Part shown: piece after piece, positions 9,351 through 20,584 of the stretch
How the letters are laid out: every line of letters starts with the position of its first letter
How positions within the stretch are numbered: position 1 is the first letter of the stretch
Assembly: GCA_958295665.1 (NCBI GenBank)
Contig: OY282560.1
Span: forward strand, 141,848,091-141,912,090
From: Tipula vernalis
Lineage: Eukaryota > Arthropoda > Insecta > Diptera > Tipulidae
DNA length: 64,000 nucleotides
Direction of reading: 5' to 3'
The notes under the pieces: model-generated
Databases searched by the model: none
Told to the model about the DNA's origin: nothing
The model's input: the letters and a program-made list of their open reading frames with translations, nothing else
Translations under genes and position numbers: made by a program

Positions 9351-11459
9351 TACTATTTAATAAAAATAGAATCCAAATAATCAACTTTACACACAACCAT
9401 GATACTCAAAAATTCCTCGTAGAGTTGATTCTATTTAAGCCCCATTTTTAAATAACCGTATAACTACGTACATATATATTCTGTGTAAAGCCAGGGATTT
9501 AAAGTGTCAACAGGTTAGTGCTGTACCAAAACGTTATATACATACATACGAGTATGTGTACATATAAATAAAAAAATTAAATTTGAAAATTCGAAAATAA
9601 TGTTATTTACCATTTGGACCGTACATATGAGTATTTATTTTGGAATTATGTGACTTAAAATTATACTTACAATGAAATACAATTTTGCAATAAACCTTAA
9701 ATAGTTTCAATTACAATCCAAACTAAAGGGTGTTCGTTTTATCATTTACTTGAAATAACAACGGCCTCAAAAAAATTTCTGGGAACAATTTACAATTTCA
9801 TGTATACATTTTTTCCTACACAAAACACATTTTTCATAACTGATTTGATTAATAGATCAACAATGATAACAACAGCCAACGCTTTGTGAACTTTTAGAAA
9901 CAATTTTTTTTTGTATGAATATTCAAGTAATTCAAGAAATTAAATAAATTATCTAACTTTGCTATGTTGTGTTTATGATCCATTGTTTATTTACGATACT
10001 ATTTCAATGTTGCAATGTGATTTATAGCAACTAACAAAATAATCAGTTTAATAATAAATTATTTGAGTGAAAACTTTTTGAGTTAATTTTCACACATTTT
10101 GACACATTTACAAATTTTGAATAGTAAGTAATTAATCTTCTAGGTATGATTATGCTAACTTGAACATCAGTATTACCTTAATCTAATTAAAACATTTACA
10201 CAAAGGTTTCTCCAAGTGGGAAACCAACAATAATAACTTAAATAGATATTAGAGATAGAGAAAGAATAGTTAGATGTACACAGTTATCCATATAGGTAAA
10301 GTTATAATTCAGAACAACTGCAGCATTGGAACAGGCGCAAAGCCAGGCACAATACGAATAATTAGTTACAATTTGCGAAGTAATAAAACAACGGAAATAT
10401 TTTAAACTCATTAGTGACGAGTAACTGCAAATCACCAATCATTGCTAATGAGCCTAGGCGAATGTAATTCCCAAGTCACCAATCATTATATTTTATTATA
10501 TTACTAAAATCTTCCAATTACGATATTTATAAAAATTCACTATCATTTTAGATCATGCTATTTACAAGGAAAAGCGCATTTTTTTCAATAACACAATGGA
10601 AGCTTTTAGTTCCAAGAACACATTGGCTTGGAAATTTTGTTAACCGAATGACATTTTCAGGAACTGTTCACCATATATAAAGAACGCCCATTCCAATTTT
10701 ATTAAACATGCTTTTATTCAACAGTTGGCGAAACTGAAGCCGCTCAGAATTAATTGAAAATTGCATAGCTTGGACTCATGATAGAATATTAAACCCAAGG
10801 ACCCATGATAGAATAATAACCGAAATAAAATTTATTCAATTCATATTTCTTTACGAGCACCGCAATTTTAATTGGTTAAACTCATTTTATAACATATATT
10901 ATTACAACAACAACATTTATTGAGAGGAAAACCGAAACAAAATCGGTAGTTTGGACATATTTTTCCGTAAAGGAACTTCCAATTCAGCAAAGCGTGAACT
11001 GTGCTTAAATTTTAAATACGACAAGAAAACCCACCAAAGGACTTCACACGCACTTAAACACAAAACATCAAATTAACTGCCAAAAATGACAGAACGAAAA
11101 AATTCATAAAAACAGTTGAAAACTATTGACGATAATTACAAAGAAAAAAGTTTAGCTTATATTGTTTAAAAGCTGTGGTCACTAAGTCAATACAAATTAC
11201 ATAGATGGCAGCACTAATTTGGTAAAATCGGACCAAAAATTACCACCTGGGGAAATTTGAGGTTTTATTTAAGGGTAGGTGTGAGTGAACTGTCCAAAAA
11301 ATTGAGGGGCGAAGCATCATTTTAGTTCAAAGATTACAGAAGGTTTGACGGAATATCAATACAAGTAACATATTAAGAGGTGTAGACGACAAAGCTGTAT
11401 TTTAGAGATTAAAATAAGATTAGGAGAGTTAAATAGAGAAGTAGTAATTGTGAGTAATT
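9351..11459. other. AT-rich intergenic sequence, nothing recognised
   Basis: No ORF with family resemblance, no tandem array and no terminal repeats were seen. Short A/T runs are common. Confidence 0.6.
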
Positions 11460-11470
11460 GTGTTGTGTAT
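11460..11470 (+). repeat. Left target-site duplication of the Foldback-like element
   Basis: GTGTTGTGTAT, identical to 16128-16138. The true duplication may be 9 bp within this 11-bp match. Confidence 0.7.
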
Positions 11471-11491
11471 ATACTGTTAAAGTTAGCCAAA

Positions 11492-11700
11492 AGTTGGCAG
11501 CCGAAAGTGAAAAGTGGGTAATGCAAATTGTGTTAGTCCAGCCGAAAGCGAAAAAATGGTAATACAGATTGTCTAATCCCAGCCGAAGTAAAAAGTCGAT
11601 AATGCAGATTATGATATAACATTCTAGCCAAAAATAAAAAATTTAGTAGTTATCAGCCGAAAGTGAATAGGAAACATAGATTTAAATAAAAATTTTTGTA
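11492..11700 (+). repeat. Short subterminal repeats of the left arm
   Basis: AGCCGAAAGTGAAAA-type units spaced ~40-65 bp apart, each followed by a GTAATGCAGATT-like phrase. The inverted counterpart is at 16050-16110 (TCTGCATTATCGACTTTT then TTTCGGCTGG), which is shorter. Confidence 0.7.
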
Positions 11701-11799
11701 AATAAATTTAAGTGTAAAACTTTGCTTCGTAGAAAATATCGAAGCTGAATATATATCTGAAGCTGAATCGCTTTCATGTGATTAGTCAATCGAATAAAA

Positions 11800-12973
11800 A
11801 AAATCTGTACAAGTTTCCCGTGGGAAATTTCGGAAAATTCGATTTTCAAAAAATTATTAGAAAATTTCTATAAAATCAGCCTCTAAAGTGTTATGTCTGG
11901 AGATGAATTGCATTGATATAACTTATCAATGTGGGAAATCTCGAAAAATTCAAAAAAGTTTCCAGCCGAAAGTAAAAAATGAATGAATAAAATAAGCCTC
12001 TAGAGTGTTATGTCTGGAGATAGATTGGATTGATGTGACTTGTCAATAGCTATCGCAGGGAAAAAATTCAGTTCAAGTTTACCATGGGAAATCTCGGAAA
12101 ATTCGATTTTCCAAAAATTATTTTAAAATTTGGATAAAATCAACCTCTAGAGTGTTATGTCTGGAGATGGAGTTAATTGATGTGATGACTCAATAGCTAT
12201 GGCAGGAAAAAAATTCAGTTCAAGTTTCCCGTGGGAAATCTCGGAAAATTCGATTTCCCAAAAATTATTAGAAAATTTATATAAAATCAGCCTCTAGAGT
12301 GTTATGTCTGGAGATGGAGTTAATTGATGTGATTACTCAATAGCTATGGCAGGAAAAAAATTCAGTTCCAGTTTCTTGTGGGAAATCTCGGAAAACTCGA
12401 TTTTCCAAAAATTATTAGAAAATTTATATAAAATCAGCCTCTAAAGTGTTATGTCTAGAGATAGATTGCATTGATGTGACTTGTCAATAGCTATCGCAGG
12501 AAAAAAATTCAGTAAAAGTTTCCCGTGGGAAATCTCGGAAAATTCGATTTTCCAAAAACTATTAGAAAATTTGTATAACATCAGCCTCAAGAGTGTTATG
12601 TCTGGAGATGGATTGCATTGATGTAATTTATCAATAGCTATCGCAGGAAAAAAATTCAGTTCAAGTTTCTCGTGGAAAATCTCGAAAAATTCAAAAAAGT
12701 TTCCAGCCGAAAGTAAAAAATGAATGAATAAACTAAGCCTCTAGAGTGTTATGTCTGGAGATAGATTGGATTGATGTGACTTGTCAATAGCTATCGCAGG
12801 GAAAAAATTCAGTTCAAGTTTACCATGGGAAATCTCGGAAAATTCGATTTTCCAAAAATTATTTTAAAATTTGGATAAAATCAACCTCTAAAGTTTTATG
12901 TCTGGAGATGGATTCAATTGATGTGATTACTCAATAGCTATCGCAGGAAAAAAATGTAGTTCAAGTTTCCCGT
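11800..12973 (+). repeat. ~147-bp satellite array, left arm
   Basis: About eight monomers, each with GTTCAAGTTTCCCGTGGGAA, ATTCGATTTTCCAAAAATTA, CTCTAGAGTGTTATGTCTGG and CAATAGCTATCGCAGGAAAA. Two monomers carry a truncated middle replaced by AGCCGAAAGTAAAAAATGAA (near 11961 and 12704), which marks a higher-order repeat. The array is cut at 12973 by the LINE. Confidence 0.9.
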
Positions 12974-14518
12974 TATGTCCCTCTATCTTGGAAATTTGCG
13001 GAAGTGATAATGATACCAAAGCCAGGTAAGCCACCAAGTGAACTGGCCTTGTACAGGCCAATATCAATTCTTCCAACTATGTCAAAACTATTTGAGAGAT
13101 TGTTATTAAAACGAATTAAACCAGAAGTTGTAAAATCAGGAGCTGTTCCGTCCCGTCAGTTTGGATTTAGAGAGGAACACTCCACAATCGACCAAGTTCA
13201 TAGAATAACAGATATAATAGAAAAATCCTTAGAGGAAAAAAAGATTTGTTCAGCCATATTTCTTGACATAGCGCAGGCATTTGACAAAGTCTGGCTAGAT
13301 GGTTTAATATTTAAATTGGAGAAAACTCTGCCATTTTAGTATTGCGAACTGCTAAAGTAATATCTGAAAAGGAGATATTTTAGAGTTAAACAGGAAGGAG
13401 TTTACTCAATTCTTCCAACTATGTCAAAACTATTTGAGAGATTGTTATTAAAACGAATTAAACCAGAAGTTGTAAAATCAGGAGCTGTTCCGTCCCGTCA
13501 GTTTGGATTTAGAGAGGAACACTCCACAATCGACCAAGTTCATAGAATAACAGATATAATAGAAAAATCCTTAGAGGAAAAAAAGATTTGTTCAGCCATA
13601 TTTCTTGACATAGCGCAGGCATTTGACAAAGTCTGGCTAGATGGTTTAATATTGAAATTGGAGAAAACTCTGCCATTTGAGTATTGCGAACTGCTAAAGT
13701 AATACCTGAAAAGGAGATATTTTAGAGTTAAACAGGAAGGAGTTTACTCCAGTATTAAAGAAGCTAAAGCAGGAGTCCCGCAGGGGAGTGTCTTAGGGCC
13801 TTTCCTTTTCGTACTGTTTACTAGCGACATACCGCAGACGAGCAATACAACTATCGCCACGTTTGCAGATGACACTGCCATTCTAGCTGTTGGTGACACA
13901 ATCGGTGAAGTCACATTCAAACTACAAATAGCCGTAAATAATATACAACATTGGCTAGCTAAGTGGAGAATTAAAGTGAATGAATCGAAGTCTACTCACA
14001 TTAACTTCACTAATACTCTCAATAATATCTCTGTACCACATGCCAATCAAGCAAAATACCTTGGTATGAACCTTGATGCAAAGTTAAAGTGGAAAGTACA
14101 CGTGAAAAAGAAAGCAGAAGAGCTTCAGTTAAAATATAGAAAAATGTACTGGTTAATTGGAAGAAACTCTCAGTTATCCATTCATAATAAACTTATGCTT
14201 TATAAACAAGTACTCAAGCCGATCTGGGCATATGGTATTCAACTATGGGGATGCACCAAAATCAGCAATCAACAGATAGTTCAACGATTTCAAAATAAAG
14301 TCCTCAGAGGAATTGTAAATGCCCCTTGGTACACTCGTAATAGTGGCCTTCATAGGGATCTCGAAATAGACACAGTCGCAAGTTAAATAAAGAAATGTGC
14401 TCAAAAACACCAGGAGAGGCTCCAACATCACCCTAACATCAAAGCTGCAAGACTACTTCATCAAGAGGGTATAATAAGAAGACTCAAAAGACTAAAACCT
14501 TTTGAGTTACCTGAATAG
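12974..14518 (+). pseudogene. Jockey LINE reverse transcriptase, C-terminal part, with internal 342-bp duplication
   Basis: The frame opens at the truncation point with SWKFAEVIMIPKPGKPPSE, then RPISILPTMSKLFERLLLKR, FGFREEHSTIDQVHR and FLDIAQAFDKVW. This block is then repeated in frame: 13064-13405 equals 13406-13747 with about three substitutions. It continues with AGVPQGSVLGPFLF, the catalytic FADDTAIL (~13863), KYLGMNLDAKLKWK and the Jockey-type C-terminal tail LHRDLEIDTVAS, LKRLKPFELPE, stopping at 14518. Stops interrupt it: a TAA after LLK in both copies, a TAG in copy 1 after TLPF and a TAA after DTVAS. It lacks endonuclease and gag. Confidence 0.85.
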
Positions 14519-14669
14519 CCCGCACAATGCAACATCAACTAAAACAACACTTTATGTAAAGAATACATATGAGTGCTTTATTATTATATTGTCAGAGTCA
14601 AACGCTGTTAGTCAAAAATGACTAGTTACTTTGAATTTATTGTTATCATAAATAAAATATTAAAAAAAA
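12974..14669 (+). mobile_element. 5'-truncated Jockey-clade LINE nested in the Foldback arm
   Basis: The insertion starts inside the RT domain and ends in an AATAAAATATTAAAAAAAAA tail. It is flanked by the duplication AAGTTTCCCGT (12963-12973 and 14670-14680), which is one satellite phrase repeated. Truncation at the 5' end, a poly-A end and an 11-bp duplication are the signature of target-primed reverse transcription. It therefore post-dates the Foldback arm. Confidence 0.85.
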
Positions 14670-16060
14670 AAGTTTCCCGTGGGAAATCTCGGAATATTCG
14701 ATTTTCCTATTTCGGAAAATTTTCTAATAATATTTGGAAAATCGAATTTTTCGAAAATGCTAACGGGAAATTTGAACTGAATTTTTACCTGCGAAAGCTA
14801 TTGAGTAATCACATCAATTGAATCCATCTCCAGACATAACACTCTAGAGGCTGAATTTATCTAAAATTTCTAATAATTTTTGGAAAATCTAATTTTCCGA
14901 GATTTCCCACGGGAAACTTGAACTGAATTTTTTTCTTGCGATAGCTATTGGCAAATCACATCAATCCAATCCATCTTCAGACATAACACTTTAGAGGCTG
15001 TTTTTATTGATCCATTTCTTACTTTCGGCTGGAAACTTTTTTGAATTTTCCGAGATTTCCCACGGTAAACTTGAACTGAATTTTTTTCCTGCGATTCCTA
15101 ATGACAAGTTACATCAATGTAATCCATCTCCAGACATATCACCCTAGAGGCTGATTTTATACAAATTTTCTAAAAATTTGTGGAAAATCGAATTTTCCGA
15201 GATTTCCCACGGGAAACTTGAACTGAATTTTTTTCCTGCGATACCTAATGACAAGTCACATCAATGCAATTCATCTCCAGACCTAACACTCTAGAGGTTG
15301 ATTTTATACAAATGTTCTAATAATTTTTGGCAAATCGAATTTTCCGAGATTTCCCACGGGAAACTTGAACTGAATTTTTTTCCTGCGATAGCTATTGAGT
15401 AATCACATCAATTGAAGCCATCTCCAAACATAACACTCTAGAGGCTGATTTTATACATATTTTCTAATAATTTTTGGAAAATCGAATTTTCCGAGATTTC
15501 CCACGGGAAACTTGAACTGAATTTTTTTCTAGCGATAGCTATTGGCAAGTCATATCAATCCAATCCATCTTCAGACATAACACTTTAGAGGCTGTTTTTA
15601 TTGATCCATTTCTTACTTTCGGCTGGAAACTTTTTTGAATTTTCCGAGATTTCCCAAGGTAAACTTGAACTGAATTTTTTTCCTGCGATTCCTAATGACA
15701 AGTTACATCAATGTAATCCATCTCCAGACATATCACCCTAGAGGCTGATTTTATACAAATTTTCTAAAAATTTGTGGAAAATCGAATTTTCCGAGATTTC
15801 CCACGGGAAACTTGAACTGAATTTTTTTCCTGCGATAGCTATTGAGTAATCACATCAATTGAATTCATCTCCAGACATAACACTCTAGAGGCTAATTTTA
15901 TACAAATTTTTTGATAATTTTTGGAAAATCGAATTTTCCGAGATTTCCCACGGGAAACTTGAACTGAATTTTTTTCTGCGATAGCTATTGATAAGTCACA
16001 TCAATGAAATCCATCTCCAGACATAACACTCTAGAGGCTGATTTATTTTCGGCTGGAGTG
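14670..16060 (-). repeat. ~147-bp satellite array, right arm (inverted)
   Basis: The first ~40 bp (14670-14707) continue the left-arm orientation. From about 14715 the same monomers run on the minus strand (for example TCCGAGATTTCCCACGGGAA, then CCAGACATAACACTCTAGAG). The TTTCGGCTGGAAACTTT variant recurs at about 15023 and 15620, mirroring the left-arm higher-order unit. Confidence 0.9.
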
Positions 16061-16127
16061 TCAATAACATAATCTGCATTATCGACTTTTCTCTTTCGGC
16101 TGGAAACTTTCGGGTAACTTTAACAGG

Positions 16128-16138
16128 GTGTTGTGTAT
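16128..16138 (+). repeat. Right target-site duplication of the Foldback-like element
   Basis: GTGTTGTGTAT, identical to 11460-11470, directly after the inverted end TAACTTTAACAGG. Confidence 0.7.
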
Positions 16139-16498
16139 CATTTATATTTTTAGCGAAATTTGATTCTGCCCTAATTTTGGCAAAATCCCTTGTATGTTTC
16201 TTAAACCGTTATGCAAATGATCTTCCAGTTTACCCTTAATAAAATGAAGGGCAAATGGGACATTTTAATTTATAAACTCCCGTGTCCAAAATTGAATCAT
16301 TCTCAGGCTTTATTTTCTGTTTCAATGAATTTAGAACTTTATAAGCAATTTTGTAACTATAATTTTGAAAAAAATGTTGAACATGTTTACTACAATTTTT
16401 ATTAAATTATACACTGACATATTTTGGTTGCACCTCTTCATCAAAATGCAAAGTAGTTGACTGCCTGTAATCCATTTTATTTCGATAAATTGAATTCA
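16139..16498. other. Unassigned AT-rich sequence
   Basis: No repeat or family match was seen. A 64-codon open frame (16211-16405) has no recognisable domain. Confidence 0.5.
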
Positions 16499-16924
16499 TC
16501 AAGTCAATTTTGTTGATTTGTAACCGTTTTGAATCATGTGGTTGTATGCCAAAATCTTATGTTTGTATGGTTGACTTGACTTCTCAAGGATCGTGTGGCC
16601 GGTTTGTGTTTGTTTTCTAAATATTTTGAATTTATGTTGAGAATCAGAATTAGTTATATTTATATCCAAAAAATTTATATTTTTATTATTTTCAATTTCC
16701 AATGTAAACTTAATATTTTCGTGTAATTGGCCAAAATAATTTAAAAATTGATTTAATTGTCTGATTTTGAAATTGTTGATTTTAGAATACAATGAAATTA
16801 TACAATTTACATCTCCAAATTGCAAAAAATTGCCACTACATTTTCTATTTGGAATACTTGGAATACGAAGATTGAAATTTAAAAAAGCAACAATTTTGAA
16901 AAATTTAAAATCCTGAAACAACAA
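16499..16924 (-). pseudogene. Penelope-like element RT fragment (minus strand)
   Basis: An open minus-strand frame of 141 codons carries the block downstream of the Penelope RT active site: LNQFLNYFGQLHENIKFTLE, then NNKNINFLDINITNSDSQHK and FKIFRKQTQTGHTILEKSSQ. The same block occurs on the plus strand at about 17740-17920, so this is a second, inverted fragment of the same family. The upstream catalytic region is absent. Confidence 0.75.
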
Positions 16925-16929
16925 AAGAT

Positions 16930-18450
16930 CAGAAAGTCGCCAAACCTAGAAGTCACAACGTCAATAGATACATTTTATCATCGAATTGAATATAAAACCA
17001 ACATCCAATTTGACAGCAATGAAACGAATACACTGTCAAAAGGATTAAAGTATAACATAACTCCGCATCATGATGTAAAAAACAGAAACAGACACTTTTT
17101 GAATATCAGAAAACAAACATTGATCAATCGGATATAAAAACAATGATAGAGGACAAAATGAGTGATTTTCATGAAATAGGCCAGAACCAAAATGCCAATG
17201 AAATTAAAAAAGTAAGAACCATAAAGAAGAAAATAATGGACAACAATTCGATTGTTACAAAGGTGTATAAATGTAACACATAGAGACATAGATTAGACAC
17301 TAAAATCGACGAATTTATAATAAACAATAGTATTCAAATTTTAAACTAGGCTCCTACAAAAATGTTTAATAAATCTATAAAAAATGTAATCAACAAATCT
17401 GAACACTTACTAAATAGTATAGAGATGACACAGAATAAGATGATCAATCGAACAGCACCGATAATGAGAGAATTCCTAAAACACACAAACCTGAAGTACC
17501 ATCTTACAAAATTGCCAAATTTATTAATAATTGGATAAACAAAAACACGAAAATAGATTTTACAAACAAACCAATGGTCTTCCGATGGGCAGTCCACTAT
17601 CCAGCACATTAGCTTACATTTATTTAAATTACTTCGAAAATAAATTTATTATGAACAACATAAATAAATTCTACAAAGATATCGTTTACTGGCACATATA
17701 CGTAGTTGATATCCTGATCCTATTTACGGGTACAGTCAGACAATTAAATCAATTTTTAAATTTTAAACCAATTACACCAAAATATTAAGTTTTGATGGGA
17801 AATTGAAAATAATAAAAATATAAATTTCTTGGATATAAATATAACTAATTATGATTCTCAACATAAACTCAAAATATTCAGAAAACCAACACAAACCGGC
17901 CACACGATCCATGAGAAGTCAAGCCATATGATTCACCGGCTAAACAGCATCAATATGTCAGAAATGGATTACAACGATGAATTAAACACAATCAAATTCA
18001 TTGCGAGTGAAAATGTTTACAAATCAACAATTAATTTGCATTTTACATGTCAGTGTAGAGTTTAATAAAAATTCTAGTAAACATCTTCAAACATTTTTTC
18101 AAAATCATAGTTACAAAATTGCTTATAAAACTCTAAATTCATTGAAACAGAAAATAAAGCTTGAGAATGATTCATTTTTGGACACCGAAGTTTATAAATT
18201 AAAATGTTTAGATTTCCCTTCATTTAATTTAGGACAAACTGAAAGATCATTTGGACAACGGTTTAAAGAAAATACAAGGTATATTGGTAAAATTAGGACA
18301 GAATCAAATTTAGCAAGACATGAATAGAAATTTGGAAGATTTACATCGTACGAAGAAAGGTGACTTATTGGATCGGATGGAAGAAATATTGATTTAGCAA
18401 AATAGAAACAACACATTCATGTTGAACTCAAAGCGGAACAATTTTGAAAT
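16930..18450 (+). pseudogene. Penelope-like retroelement (RT + GIY-YIG endonuclease), broken
   Basis: Penelope elements encode a telomerase-like RT joined to a GIY-YIG endonuclease. Pieces in several frames run in the right order: the N-terminal LSKGLKYNITPHHDVKNRN (~17035), FYKQTNGLPMGSPLSSTLA (~17560), the YVDD box altered to YVVDIL (~17705), NFLDI-type residues (~17830) and RKPTQTGHTIHEKSSH (~17885). The endonuclease follows: EVYKLKCLDFPSFNLGQTER (from ~18188), then SFGQRFKEN. The first glycine of GIY is lost and the catalytic arginine of QRF is kept. Several stops, a mutated active site and frameshifts make it dead. Confidence 0.8.
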
Positions 18451-20039
18451 TGAACATAGAAAACCCTGAAATGATGATTTTTTGGTTATAAAAAAGGTAT
18501 CATCGAAGTAACCATGTTGTGAATATCTCTCTCATTAAAATTTTAAAATTAGACATCCAGGGGCTTATCACAATACACGTAATATATTCTCTCAAGATTT
18601 TTTGTGAAAGTAGTATAATCTCCGAAGATTGTTTTATTTTAGTTAGAATTCAATTTAAAAACTCAATTATTACAGCAGCATCAACGGAAGGGTTTATGCG
18701 ACACTTGTTGTGTCGGAACTAGGCTATGTGGCTTAAAAGTTATCAGCAATTTTGCAGAACGTGGGGCAATAAAAACGTTAACAACTAACGGAATCACACA
18801 ACATAATGTATTAGAAGTTGTTGAACACCATATAATTAAATATGCTAAATATAATAAAAAAGACATATGTATGTAACTTAATAATTGCAAAAATAAAGAA
18901 ATGAAGTCCAAATACAAAAATTCGGCGATTATGCAAAAAGGGTATACGATAGGATCCTGTCTTGTAATACGGAATTTCTTTCTTAGATTGGGACATACTA
19001 GAACGAAGCCTTTAATTAGTCTCAGTGGGAAAAAGGAAAGTGGTCTATAAAGATAGGAAGAAGTCGTAGTGTTTTTGAATATTGAGTTTTTATGCAGAAA
19101 AGAACTCCCCAATGAAATAAATCCCCAAACCATAATGAAATAAGCCCCCAATATTACTATGCAAACTGAAAATATTAAATTAAATTATTAGCTGTTCGAT
19201 TTATTAATTTGGGAACTTATTTTTGGATATGAAATTAAAACAAAATTTTTTGAAATTATTTCACAAATTTTTTGGAAACGGAATATTTTATTTTTATTCT
19301 AAAAAATGCAGATTTCGATTCTAATTTTGATTCTTAGTTTAAAAATTTCCATTTAAATTTTCCAGAATATTTAAAAATTAAATCTTCTCTTTTCCTGATT
19401 TCGCAGAAGAAAAATCTAAATTCCGGAAAATGGGTATTTAATTAAAAAAAATAGAATGTAAGTCTCCCTTTTCCAGAACATTTTTAAATTTAAAACTTCT
19501 TTTCACGTATCTGAAAAATTGCTCCAAATTAATTGTCAAATACAATTTGTATTGCTGCACTATGGAAGGAATTGAGTAATTTTTATTTTTAGGACCCACC
19601 ACGCTACGTAAAAGCTCTGAAGTAACATTATTAGCATCGTTAAATATTGCTTATCAAATCAAATCAACAACTTGTTATCGCATTTATTTAAATTTATCAG
19701 ACCTAATGTTGTGCCGAGTAGCCTACATGAAGTAATTAATAGGACTTAATAGTTTACTATTTTAGACAAAGTGTGTAAAAAATTCAAAAAATGTCGTAGA
19801 CAATGTAAATAATGTCAACAATGTCAACAATGTAGACAATGCGTCGACAATATATCAGCAGCCAAATGAGTAAAAGTTTTGATTTAATACAAGTATGATT
19901 TTCATTACAATAAAAGTTTACCGGCCAACAATAAAATATTGAGCTTTTTCATTAAAAAATCAGCTTCCTTTATTTTTATATTATTTTTATTACTTTTATT
20001 TTTATCTTGTCTTATCATACTGTACGAAGGTGGAAATTC
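18451..20039. other. AT-rich sequence without recognised genes; small 9-mer repeat
   Basis: Imperfect TGTCAACAA-type units occur at about 19796-19855. The 156-codon minus-strand frame at 18681-19151 has no recognisable family features. Confidence 0.5.
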
Positions 20040-20584
20040 AGTAAAAACATAATTCGAAGTCTTCGCCTTACACGTTCAACAGTCTTCTGAGGCGTATAAA
20101 CGATACTGGGAGCTAGATTGTTCTTCGGGCCGTCTAGGAATTCACCAGAATCCTCAAATCAAGATGTGTAGCCAGGAGATTTCAAGTAAACCGCGAAAAA
20201 TAGCCAAAGCAAAATTCAACAACTATCTGTACAAGCTTCAAAAAGCCCATTTTCTTACGGACAAAATGAAGCTCATAAGATTTCAAAGAAGCAACGAAGA
20301 AGTGAAGCAGTTCGAGGGCAAACATTTCAGAAAAATTCTTCGATATTGACAATTGTTGAAATGTGAACAGCTTCGATGAGAACAATCGTCAAAATGACCT
20401 TATTTGGTCGAAGACACCTTCCGTAAAAGCTCGAATTGTTGCCAGAAACCAAAAACCAAATACCGTTACGGTTTGGGCTGTCATTATGCGATTTAAATCC
20501 CCTCGACTATTTTATTTAGACAGATTATTTATTTATATTGATACTCATGGACGCTATTTTCAAATTTTTGAAAATTTTTATTAA
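20040..20584 (+). pseudogene. Tc1/mariner-superfamily transposase remnant
   Basis: This DDE transposase would cut and paste the element at TA. Recognisable blocks in order are a decayed DNA-binding part (~20060-20160), KLQKAHFLTDKMKLIRFQRS (~20239), EVKQFEGKHFRKIL (~20300), then after a frameshift FDENNRQNDLIWSKTPS (~20370) and RIVARNQKPNTVTVWAV (~20430). The first catalytic Asp region (normally FSDE) is lost at the frameshift and stop near 20347. Text after WAVIMRF does not continue the fold, so the second half is missing. No terminal repeats were found. Confidence 0.75.

Larger units (their letters stand above)
11471..16127. mobile_element. Foldback-like element with tandem-repeat inverted arms
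   Basis: The left arm begins ATACTGTTAAAGTTA and the right arm ends with its complement (TAACTTTAACAG). Inside, both arms carry AGCCGAAAG-containing short repeats and then arrays of a ~147-bp monomer, in opposite orientations, turning at about 14710. The direct repeat GTGTTGTGTAT lies immediately outside both ends (11460-11470 and 16128-16138), as expected for a target duplication. Foldback (FB) elements of Drosophila have long inverted repeats built of tandem units and make 9-bp duplications, so this is FB-like. No transposase is present. Without the nested LINE (12974-14669) each arm is ~1.4-1.5 kb. Confidence 0.75.
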
